Assembly: GCA_030633015.1 (NCBI GenBank)
Contig: DAOVTR010000132.1
Coordinates: 1-5,551 of the forward strand
Direction of reading: 5' to 3'
Source of the DNA: Bdellovibrionales bacterium
Lineage (GTDB): Bacteria; Bdellovibrionota; Bacteriovoracia; Bacteriovoracales; Bacteriovoracaceae
DNA length: 5,551 nucleotides
The stretch's first letter is position 1, and every line of letters begins with the position of its first letter. The notes under the pieces were generated by a model that made no database searches, had not been told where the DNA came from, and worked only from the letters and a program-made list of their open reading frames with translations. The position numbers and the translations under genes are program-made. Positions 1 through 5,551 of the stretch are shown in pieces.

Positions 1-2
1 TA

Positions 3-1106
3 GATGGTTTTGTAGAAGAAGAATTTAGCTTTGCAGATGTGCCGTTTGATTTTTGGCCATATGAGGCCGAAGGATGCATGAATACGAAGGATCTTTTCTT
101 AAAAAAATCGAGCCTCTTTTCAAAAATTAAAAATTCCATGAAAAATGGGAAAATATGCCATATTAAGACTGGACGATGGGTGGATTATTTTACAGGAGAG
201 ACCATCGATAATGCTAAAGACGTTATTGTAGCACCCGTCATTCCTCTTAAACATATAAAAAAACTTGGTATAAAATGGGGTCGTCAAAAAACGTATGATT
301 ATGTCCACGACTCGGAGATATTTATAACTTTAAAAAAGGGTGGAAAAGGAGTTGAACTATTTAATAAAAATATTTTATCATTAAAAGAACTTCCTGATTT
401 AGAACCATACAGATGTGAAATAATTGGCATGTGGTTAGATGCGAAAACCAGATGGTCAATTTCTTTTAAGACCGGTGAAAAGCAAAAACTTGGAAAACTT
501 GCTCTTAGTTGCTTAAAACAAGGGGTTTATAACCGTCTACAATTTTTTGGAACTTGGACTAAAGTAGAAGGACAAAAATGCAATACAAGGACAGTTGTAT
601 TAAGAAGAGACTCTCTTAAAAATGTTACTCGTGAAAATGGCTATGGTAACGATGAATGTACAAGTTATCTGAAAGGTATTTGGCTTGATCCCTATACCGA
701 TATTAAACATACCAGTACAAGAGATTTAGATATTGATCATCTTGTTCCACTTAAACATGCTTATGTTTCTGGTGCATGGAAATGGCCTCGTTGGAAAAAA
801 TCACACTATGCTAATTTTCAAGTCGATCCCTTTCATCTTCTAGCAGTAAATCTAAGTGAAAATAGATCAAAAGGTGATAAGCATCCAGGCCTATATATGC
901 CTCCAAATGAAAGATATCATTGTCAATATATTGAGCAATGGATAGGAATTAAATTCAGATGGTCACTTTCAATCTGGAAAGAAGAAGCTGATTTTTTAAA
1001 TGAAGAGGTAGGATATTGCCCAGCAATGGATAAATCAAAATACAGAAAAATAATAAAAATGCTTTCGATTAAAAACTCTTCTAGTCTAGTCCAATCCAAT
1101 AATTAA
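3..1106 (+). CDS. HNH endonuclease, GmrSD C-terminal/DUF1524-like, 5' partial
   Basis: Predicted metal-dependent DNA nuclease. Residues here are numbered from the GTG at 39. The C-terminal half (about 181-327) carries the DUF1524-type pattern: a TR..VL.R strand, Cys207, a GIWLDPYT strand (213-220), the catalytic core DIDHLVPLKH (231-240, His234 the likely general base), then NRSKGDK (275-281), MPP, C.Y and a W..IK..W helix region. Residues 40-84 look like a degraded copy of the same fold: GRWVDYFTGE, then IPLKH, but with Ala-Pro where the core has Asp-His. The frame has no stop back to base 3, so the protein probably begins left of the window. GTG39 has no good ribosome binding site, and ATG78 has GAAGGA only 3 bases away. 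The gene stops at TAA 1104-1106, with no clear terminator after it. Such domains occur in type IV restriction enzymes and in secreted nucleases. No partner gene is visible, so the role (defence or other) is unknown. The nuclease family call is firm; the start is not. Confidence 0.8.
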   Translation, partial: DGFVEEEFSFADVPFDFWPYEAEGCMNTKDLFLKKSSLFSKIKNSMKNGKICHIKTGRWVDYFTGETIDNAKDVIVAPVIPLKHIKKLGIKWGRQKTYDYVHDSEIFITLKKGGKGVELFNKNILSLKELPDLEPYRCEIIGMWLDAKTRWSISFKTGEKQKLGKLALSCLKQGVYNRLQFFGTWTKVEGQKCNTRTVVLRRDSLKNVTRENGYGNDECTSYLKGIWLDPYTDIKHTSTRDLDIDHLVPLKHAYVSGAWKWPRWKKSHYANFQVDPFHLLAVNLSENRSKGDKHPGLYMPPNERYHCQYIEQWIGIKFRWSLSIWKEEADFLNEEVGYCPAMDKSKYRKIIKMLSIKNSSSLVQSNN

Positions 1107-1120
1107 ATAATTAAATAATT
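1101..1120. repeat. AT-only period-8 repeat, UP-element-like
   Basis: The unit AATTAAAT occurs twice and is followed by a half copy (AATT), giving 20 bases with no G or C. It overlaps the stop codon of the nuclease gene and ends at the -35 box. With a start site near 1156, most of it falls at about -55 to -37, where AT-rich UP elements bind the RNA polymerase alpha subunit. The function is inferred from position only; in an AT-rich genome it could be chance. Confidence 0.4.
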
Positions 1121-1135
1121 TGGCATGTTACCAAA
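1119..1135. promoter_or_regulatory. Inverted repeat over the -35 box, possible operator
   Basis: TTTGG, 7 bases, CCAAA forms a perfect 5-bp-arm inverted repeat, with one more matching pair inside the spacer. It covers the -35 hexamer of the operon promoter, so a protein bound here would block RNA polymerase. It does not fit the FNR/CRP pattern TTGAT-N4-ATCAA. No regulator gene is present in the window. The arms are short, so this is a candidate only. Confidence 0.3.
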
Positions 1136-1149
1136 AAAACATTTATAAT
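1120..1149 (+). promoter_or_regulatory. Sigma-70-type promoter of the respiratory operon
   Basis: A -35 hexamer TTGGCA (1120-1125, 5 of 6 to consensus) is separated by 18 bases from a perfect -10 hexamer TATAAT (1144-1149). Transcription would start near 1156, leaving a leader of about 24 bases before the ATG at 1180. It is the only good promoter seen before the five-gene set and lies just after the stop of the nuclease gene, so the operon appears to be transcribed independently of that gene. Confidence 0.65.
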
Positions 1150-1164
1150 AGTTACACACTTTAA

Positions 1165-1179
1165 AACATTAGGAATGTT
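1165..1179 (+). promoter_or_regulatory. Shine-Dalgarno-centred inverted repeat
   Basis: AACATT, AGG, AATGTT is a perfect 6-bp inverted repeat whose 3-base loop lies inside the AGGA ribosome binding site (1171-1174). AGGA sits 5 bases before the ATG at 1180, and this supports that start. As RNA it could form a small hairpin at the ribosome binding site. As DNA it could be a protein site at about +10 to +24. The stem is A/U-rich and weak, so regulation is speculative, but the ribosome binding site itself is good. Confidence 0.4.
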
Positions 1180-1326
1180 ATGGAAACAGACTGTAACGGT
1201 GTCATTTATACTGTAGTTGCGATCTTAATATGGCTAGCACCAATAATAGCTTATGGAGCAATATTTGGTGCTATTTGCTTTAAGAAATGCAGAGATAAGC
1301 ATTTAGAAAATAGCTCTCAAGCATGA
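1180..1326 (+). CDS. 48-residue single-pass membrane protein, first gene of operon
   Basis: A small, unrecognised gene. The 48-residue product has a short acidic N-terminus (METDC), one hydrophobic segment at about residues 9-33 (includes AILIWLAPIIAYG), then a basic stretch CFKKCRDK and a polar tail. The positive-inside rule predicts the N-terminus in the periplasm and the C-terminus in the cytoplasm. Cys33 and Cys37 form a CxxxC pair at the cytoplasmic edge; Cys5 would be periplasmic. Support for a real gene is positional: a near-consensus promoter, AGGA 5 bases before the ATG, and an ATGA overlap of its stop with the chaperone start, which otherwise lacks a ribosome binding site. Small single-pass proteins accompany other molybdoenzyme operons (NapE and TorE are examples), but I see no sequence basis for calling it either. 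It could be a small subunit, an assembly factor, or a leader peptide that drives chaperone translation. Confidence 0.65.
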   Translation: METDCNGVIYTVVAILIWLAPIIAYGAIFGAICFKKCRDKHLENSSQA

Positions 1327-1856
1327 CAATTTTAAAAACAAAACTAAATAAGACTCAGCTTGTAACGTTTCTTGCTCATTGTTTAAATTATAATTTAGAA
1401 GAACATGATCAAGAATTTAAGTCTATTTCTCATGAAATTTTTAAATCAGAGCTAAATGAGGAGATTAATTTTCCAACATTAGAAGAAATACAAGAGGATT
1501 ATACAAGACTCTTCATTAATAATATTCCAAAAACATTAGCTCCCCCCTATGAAGGTTACTACAGAGAAAATCAAGAAGATACATTGCAAAAACTAAATTT
1601 GTTTTACGCCCAAGAGGGTTATGAAAGTGGAAACGAAAGAGCTGATCATATTGTATCTGAACTACAATTTTATGCACTTTTAAAACATTCTAATAAGACA
1701 GATTTAGCTTTAGAATTTTTTAATGAACATTTAAATAAATGGATTTTTTCTTTTGCCGATAAGATAATGATCAACACAAAAACAAAATATTTTAAATTAA
1801 TTGGAAAAATAACCATACAAATATTTGAACAAATAAGAAGGGAAAAAAAATCATGA
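1323..1856 (+). CDS. TorD/DmsD-family molybdoenzyme maturation chaperone
   Basis: Cytoplasmic chaperone, 177 residues, predicted to bind the Tat signal of the catalytic subunit encoded next and hold it until the molybdenum cofactor is inserted. The protein is mostly helical, with the family landmarks in order: DYTRLF (59-64), LAPPYE (72-77), LNLFY followed by Gly99, the signature ERADHIVSELQFYALL (105-120; compare the E.PDH...EL.FM..L pattern of TorD/DmsD), and EHL..W (135-140). The length is slightly below the usual 190-210 residues. No Shine-Dalgarno sequence precedes the ATG, which overlaps the stop of the upstream small gene as ATGA, so translation is probably coupled. Its own stop overlaps the catalytic-subunit start in the same way. 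The family is clear; the partner is inferred from the immediate overlap with a Tat-exported molybdoenzyme. Confidence 0.85.
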   Translation: MTILKTKLNKTQLVTFLAHCLNYNLEEHDQEFKSISHEIFKSELNEEINFPTLEEIQEDYTRLFINNIPKTLAPPYEGYYRENQEDTLQKLNLFYAQEGYESGNERADHIVSELQFYALLKHSNKTDLALEFFNEHLNKWIFSFADKIMINTKTKYFKLIGKITIQIFEQIRREKKS

Positions 1857-4069
1857 AGAAAGGTATTTCAAGAAGAGATTTTTTCAAAACAACTGGGGTT
1901 CTATCAACATCCATGTTTTTAGATCCGACAAAACTTAAAGCAATAGAACCTGTAAAACCTAAAATACCAGATCGTACTGCAGGAAGACCCGTTACAACAT
2001 CTGACTCTATTTGTGAAATGTGTTTTTGGCGATGTCTGATTAACGGAAAAATTGAAAATAAAACTCTAGTTAAAATTGATGGTAATCCCAATAGTCCTTC
2101 TAATAAAGGGAAAGTGTGTGCACGAGGAAATGCTGGAGTAAAACTTTTATATGATCCAGATAGACTGAAATATCCCCTAAAAAGAATTGGACCTCGTGGC
2201 TCTGGTCAGTGGAAAAGAATTTCTTGGGATGAGGCCTTAACTGATATTGCAAAAAATCTTAATGCTACAAAAGAAAAATATGGTACTCAAAGTTTAGCTC
2301 TGTTTCCACACGGTAGTTCTGCGCAATTCATACACTCATACTATCATTCATTAGGAACTAAAAGTATTTGTGAAGCATCTTTTTATCAATGTAGAGGGAA
2401 TCGAGATGTAGGCTATAAAGTTACTTTAGGTCAAACTCCGGGATCTCCTGAAAGAATTGATTTAGCCAACTCAAAGGCCATGCTTTTTATTGGAAGTCAC
2501 CTAGGAGAAAACCTACATCTTTCTCAAACTATGGAATGGATTGAAGGATTAAATCGTGGATCAAAACTTGTTGTCGTTGATCCCCGTTTTTCAGTAGCTG
2601 CTTCAAAAGCAGAGATCTGGCTTCAAATAAGACCAGGAACAGATATTGCTCTGATTATGTCATGGGCAAAATATATTATAGATAATAATTTATATAATAA
2701 AAAATTTGTAGATGAAAACTGCATAGGCTTAAATGAATTCATCAGTGAAAATGAGCATGCTACCACCGCTTGGGCAAGTGAAATTTGTGATCTTCCTGAA
2801 GAAAAAATAATTGAAGCAATTGAGCTTCTTGCTAAAAATGCTCCGGAAGTTGCTATCCATCCGGGGAGACATACTACGTGGTATGGGACAAATGATACAC
2901 AAAGGGCCAGATCCATGGCAATTTTAACTGCTCTATTTGGTGCCATAGGAACTAAAGGTGGACTTTTTTTAAATACCAAAATAAAAATGAAAAAATGCAA
3001 ATCTCAACTTCATGTAGAAAATGATGATCAACCTGACCAATTACTAAGAGACAAATGGCCAATAAACCTACCTGGAACACCTACTGATGATGTAATAACG
3101 GCTACTCTAGAAGAGGCACCCTATCCTATAAAAGCATGGATGGTCTGGGGACAAAATATTTTACAATCGACTCCAAATCCCAAGAGAACTTTAGATGCTA
3201 TAAAAAAATTAGATTACCTTGTTGTTGTTGACGTAATTCCATCTCCTGCTACAGCTTACGCTGATATTATTTTACCTGAATCAACCTATCTAGAAAGATT
3301 TGATCTAATTTTAAAAAATCAGCACAGCCTTACGCCATATATTGCATACCGAAAACCGATGGTTAAAGCACTTTTTGAGTCAAAAGATCCATACTGGATT
3401 ACAAAAAATCTTGCTATAAAAATGGGACATCCTGAAGCATTTCCCTGGAAAGACTCCGAAGAAGTTATTGATGTATCGCTAAAATCAATGAACTTATCAC
3501 GAGAGATCATTGATAATTCAGGAGGAGTTGTACGAGTGGAAGGCAAACCATATGCAAACGATGATAATAAATTAAAATTTAGAACCAAGTCCAAAAAAAT
3601 CGAACTTTTCTCTACAAGACTTGAAAAATATGGTCAAGATCCAGTTCCTAAATTTAAAGAGCCACTACTTCCTAAGAATGGCTTTTTAAGACTACTTTAC
3701 GGAAGAACTCCTGTTCATACCATGTCACGAACTCAAAACAATGCTTGGCTTAACGGAGAATACCCTACAAATCAATTATGGATCCATCCCGAAATGGCCG
3801 CACAACTAAAAATAAAAAATGAACAAAAAGTTACTTTAGTCAATCAAGATGGAACAAAAGGAAATATCTCCTTAAAAGCAAAAGTCACAATTGGAATAAG
3901 AACTGATTGTGTTTATATGGAAGCCATGTTTGGCTCACCTGCAAGGATGCTTTCTAAAGCCTTTAACAGTGGAGTTAATGACGGAAACTTAATGACTGAC
4001 AGAACAAAGGATCCAATTATTGGGACCATTGGACTTAGAAATAACTTTGTAAAAGTACAAGCTGTTTAA
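1853..4069 (+). CDS. Molybdopterin oxidoreductase catalytic subunit, PhsA/PsrA-like
   Basis: Periplasmic Mo-bisPGD catalytic subunit of the DMSO reductase superfamily, 738 residues, close to the usual length of PhsA/PsrA. A Tat signal opens the protein: SRRDFFK at 6-12, a weak hydrophobic stretch to about 23, and possible cleavage after Ala30. A [4Fe-4S] site follows: Cys54, Cys57, Cys61 and Cys89 (C-x2-C-x3-C-x27-C). Cys180 in QCRGNR is the predicted Mo ligand; it lies 13 residues before the LG at 192-193, the same spacing as the selenocysteine of FdnG. Other conserved blocks are GSHLGENLH (214-222), VVDPRFS (241-247), RPGTDIAL (260-267) and HPGRHTTWYG (336-345). The dinucleotide-binding domain spans about 612-735. 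Arg181 replaces the His that follows Sec/Cys in formate dehydrogenases, which argues against formate. The start has AAGGGA 9 bases upstream and an ATGA overlap with the chaperone gene. Thiosulfate or polysulfide reduction is most likely; a SoeA-like sulfite dehydrogenase is possible. The exact substrate is unproven. Confidence 0.88.
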   Translation: MKKGISRRDFFKTTGVLSTSMFLDPTKLKAIEPVKPKIPDRTAGRPVTTSDSICEMCFWRCLINGKIENKTLVKIDGNPNSPSNKGKVCARGNAGVKLLYDPDRLKYPLKRIGPRGSGQWKRISWDEALTDIAKNLNATKEKYGTQSLALFPHGSSAQFIHSYYHSLGTKSICEASFYQCRGNRDVGYKVTLGQTPGSPERIDLANSKAMLFIGSHLGENLHLSQTMEWIEGLNRGSKLVVVDPRFSVAASKAEIWLQIRPGTDIALIMSWAKYIIDNNLYNKKFVDENCIGLNEFISENEHATTAWASEICDLPEEKIIEAIELLAKNAPEVAIHPGRHTTWYGTNDTQRARSMAILTALFGAIGTKGGLFLNTKIKMKKCKSQLHVENDDQPDQLLRDKWPINLPGTPTDDVITATLEEAPYPIKAWMVWGQNILQSTPNPKRTLDAIKKLDYLVVVDVIPSPATAYADIILPESTYLERFDLILKNQHSLTPYIAYRKPMVKALFESKDPYWITKNLAIKMGHPEAFPWKDSEEVIDVSLKSMNLSREIIDNSGGVVRVEGKPYANDDNKLKFRTKSKKIELFSTRLEKYGQDPVPKFKEPLLPKNGFLRLLYGRTPVHTMSRTQNNAWLNGEYPTNQLWIHPEMAAQLKIKNEQKVTLVNQDGTKGNISLKAKVTIGIRTDCVYMEAMFGSPARMLSKAFNSGVNDGNLMTDRTKDPIIGTIGLRNNFVKVQAV

Positions 4070-4090
4070 AGAAATATACGGAGGTATAAA

Positions 4091-4819
4091 ATGACAAAAT
4101 ATGCTATGGCAATTGATTTAAACAGATGTGTTGGTTGCCACGCTTGTTCAGTTGCATGTAAAGCGGAATGGGAACTACAAGATGATAATTCTAGATGCTG
4201 GGTAAAACCAGTTGGACCTGAAATAATTGATGATGAGATTGGTTTTACTTTTTATACAGGCCTTTGTAACCATTGTGATATTCCAACTTGTGTTAGTGAA
4301 TGTCCTACTGGAGCGACATACAAAAAAGATGACGGAACAGTTGTTGTTGATAAGGATCTATGTATTGGGTGTGGAAATTGTATTGTAGCATGCCCTTACA
4401 ACGCAAGATACAACAGCAAAATAGATAAAAAAGTTGAAAAATGTACCTTTTGTGATGAGAGAGTAGCTCTGGGTAAAGATCCTGCATGCGTTGAAACATG
4501 CCCAACCAACGCTAGAATTTTTGGAAATATGGAAGATAAAAACTCTGAAGTATTTAAAAAAATATTTAATGAAAAATCATATCCCCTATCTTCAAAGCAG
4601 TTTGATATAGGGCCTAATATTTATTACACGGCCAAGGAAAAAGATTTTAAGCTACTTGCCAAACATTATATACCAACAGAATCTAAAATATCTCCTGCTA
4701 ATAAATCTTGGAGGATGTTAAAACCTTTAGTTACAACGGCCCTATCTTTAACAACCATTGGAGTTGTTGGAGCTTATATCGGTCAACTGTTTTTTGGTGA
4801 GGAGGAAGGTCATGAGTAG
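4091..4819 (+). CDS. 4x[4Fe-4S] electron-transfer subunit with C-terminal membrane anchor
   Basis: Electron-transfer B subunit, 242 residues, linking the Mo subunit to the membrane cytochrome. All 16 cluster cysteines are present in four groups: Cys13/16/19/23, Cys59/62/67/71, Cys91/94/97/101 and Cys118/121/133/137, so four [4Fe-4S] clusters are expected. A hydrophobic helix at about 210-235 follows a SWRMLKPL motif and ends in the acidic tail GEEEGHE. This resembles the membrane-anchoring tail of formate dehydrogenase N beta subunit (FdnH); PhsB and PsrB normally lack it. It has no signal peptide, so it is presumably exported through Tat in complex with the A subunit. The start is well supported by GGAGG (4080-4084), 6 bases before the ATG and in a 21-base gap after the A gene. 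Its last 8 bases overlap the cytochrome gene. The role is firm; the substrate depends on the A subunit. Confidence 0.9.
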   Translation: MTKYAMAIDLNRCVGCHACSVACKAEWELQDDNSRCWVKPVGPEIIDDEIGFTFYTGLCNHCDIPTCVSECPTGATYKKDDGTVVVDKDLCIGCGNCIVACPYNARYNSKIDKKVEKCTFCDERVALGKDPACVETCPTNARIFGNMEDKNSEVFKKIFNEKSYPLSSKQFDIGPNIYYTAKEKDFKLLAKHYIPTESKISPANKSWRMLKPLVTTALSLTTIGVVGAYIGQLFFGEEEGHE

Positions 4820-5551
4820 TTCAATTATTTTACCTGAAGATCTAAAACAATCTTTAAAAAATACAAAAATAAAAAAACACGATTATTCAATGATTTGGCT
4901 GCACTGGTTTAATGCATTTGTCTGGTTAATACTTTTATTTACTGGAGCAGGTCTAATTTCTGCTGATAAATACAGGTTTATCCCTACAAGTTTACAAAAT
5001 ATTATCATTTCAATTTTTGGTACTAAAGCGGCCATGATTAATTTCCATATTTGGGTTGGCTGTACTTGGATAATAGTTTATCTGATCTATTTCGCTGGAT
5101 CAAAACGCTATTTCCCTGTTATTAAATCTGTACTAACTCTAGATATTGATGATTTTTGGTGGCTTGTAAAAAAAGGGCCCGAAATGATTGGTAAAAAAGT
5201 TCAAATGCCACCTCAGGGTTTTTTCAACGGAGGTCAAAAACTTTTTGCAATCATGGTTTATCTTTATACTCCAGTTATTGTAATTACAGGCCTAATCATG
5301 TCATTTCAACTTTTTTCTCCTGAAATTATAAGATGGTCAATTCTATTTCACTATCTCTCAGTTGCTATCGTTTTCATTGGATTGCCTGTTCATATGTTTA
5401 TGGCCGGATTCTACGCTCCCGAAAGAGAAGATTTTGTATCCATGTTTACAGGACATATTAGCGAATGGTTTGCTTTTAATCATAACTATAAATGGTGGAT
5501 TAAACAAAAATCTAAAAATGCATTAGAGGTGGAAAAGATTATAAATCATAA
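4812..5551 (+). CDS. Di-haem cytochrome b subunit, FdnI/PhsC-like, 3' partial
   Basis: Integral membrane quinone-reacting C subunit of the cytochrome b561/formate dehydrogenase gamma family. In total 246 complete codons are visible and the frame is still open at the right edge (two bases, AA, of the next codon), so only the extreme C-terminus is probably missing. Four membrane helices are expected at about 29-50, 72-95, 143-166 and 176-200. Likely haem ligands are His31 (LHWFNAF), His79 (FHIWVG), His180 (FHYLS) and His194 (VHMF). The 14-residue gap between the last two equals that of His155 and His169 in E. coli FdnI, and the NGGQK motif (139-143) matches a conserved loop of the family. The start is fixed by GGAGG (4801-4805), 6 bases before the ATG and within the end of the B gene. 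Quinol oxidation is expected if the complex is a reductase, and quinone reduction if it is a dehydrogenase. Confidence 0.9.
   Translation, partial: MSSSIILPEDLKQSLKNTKIKKHDYSMIWLHWFNAFVWLILLFTGAGLISADKYRFIPTSLQNIIISIFGTKAAMINFHIWVGCTWIIVYLIYFAGSKRYFPVIKSVLTLDIDDFWWLVKKGPEMIGKKVQMPPQGFFNGGQKLFAIMVYLYTPVIVITGLIMSFQLFSPEIIRWSILFHYLSVAIVFIGLPVHMFMAGFYAPEREDFVSMFTGHISEWFAFNHNYKWWIKQKSKNALEVEKIINH

Noticed and set aside
1101..1140. Rho-independent terminator after the nuclease gene.
   Set aside because: The only stems are A/T-only or have 5-bp arms, and on the + strand the stem is followed by A bases, not a T tract.
1136..1170. Direct repeat AAAACATT at 1136-1143 and 1163-1170.
   Set aside because: Only 8 bases of simple AT-rich sequence with a 27-base period that is not a whole number of helical turns; it recurs nearly unchanged elsewhere in the window, so chance is likely.
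1107..1179. FNR- or CRP-type site before the respiratory operon.
   Set aside because: No TTGAT-N4-ATCAA or TGTGA-N6-TCACA pattern is present; the inverted repeats there have different arms and spacing.
1175..1216. Alternative ATG at 1175, five bases before the small gene start.
   Set aside because: It reads only 13 codons before a stop, has no spacing to the AGGA, and does not reach the chaperone start.
1843..1850. Run of eight A bases just before the chaperone stop. Adding one A by transcriptional slippage would join the chaperone to the catalytic subunit in frame.
   Set aside because: A-runs are common in this AT-rich DNA, a fusion would bury the N-terminal Tat signal, and the ATGA overlap already explains the arrangement.
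1792..3594. Several open frames on the - strand opposite the chaperone and catalytic-subunit genes.
   Set aside because: They lie wholly within well-supported + strand genes, show no recognisable domain, and are explained as antisense shadows.
1853..4069. Formate dehydrogenase alpha subunit, suggested by the FdnH- and FdnI-like partners.
   Set aside because: The Mo-ligand Cys180 is followed by Arg, not by the conserved His of formate dehydrogenases. The surrounding blocks fit the PhsA/PsrA group better, and no in-frame TGA that could encode selenocysteine is present.

Overview
The window is AT-rich DNA from a Gram-negative, proteobacterium-like organism. The evidence for this is a twin-arginine (Tat) exported molybdoenzyme, a membrane di-haem cytochrome b, strong GGAGG-type ribosome binding sites and heavy use of AGA, TTA and AAA codons. 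I cannot place the genus. All genes are on the + strand and nothing on the - strand is convincing.

Region 1 (1-1106): one HNH-type nuclease of the GmrSD C-terminal/DUF1524 kind. Its frame is open through the left edge, so it is probably 5'-truncated. The C-terminal half has a complete-looking active site. The N-terminal half looks like a decayed second copy of the same fold.

Region 2 (1107-1179): a short intergenic regulatory segment. It holds an AT-rich period-8 repeat, a near-consensus promoter (TTGGCA, 18 bp, TATAAT), an inverted repeat over the -35 box, and a small inverted repeat with the Shine-Dalgarno sequence of the next gene at its centre.

Region 3 (1180-5551, running off the right edge): a tightly packed respiratory operon of five genes. 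The order is a 48-residue membrane protein, a TorD/DmsD-family chaperone, a PhsA/PsrA-like molybdopterin catalytic subunit with a Tat signal, a four-cluster [4Fe-4S] subunit with a C-terminal membrane anchor, and a di-haem cytochrome b subunit of the FdnI/PhsC type. Genes 1/2 and 2/3 overlap by ATGA, and genes 4/5 overlap by 8 bases.

The proposed working model is as follows. The chaperone matures the catalytic subunit and loads it with cofactor. Tat exports that subunit together with the FeS subunit. The cytochrome b exchanges electrons with the quinone pool. Electrons pass between the two b haems, the four FeS clusters of the B subunit, the single FeS cluster of the A subunit and the Mo centre in the periplasm. 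A sulfur compound (thiosulfate or polysulfide) is the most likely substrate, but this is inferred from family resemblance. The most unusual items are the unlisted 48-residue membrane protein that opens the operon, the duplicated nuclease fold, and the pairing of a PsrA/PhsA-like catalytic subunit with formate-dehydrogenase-style B and C subunits.
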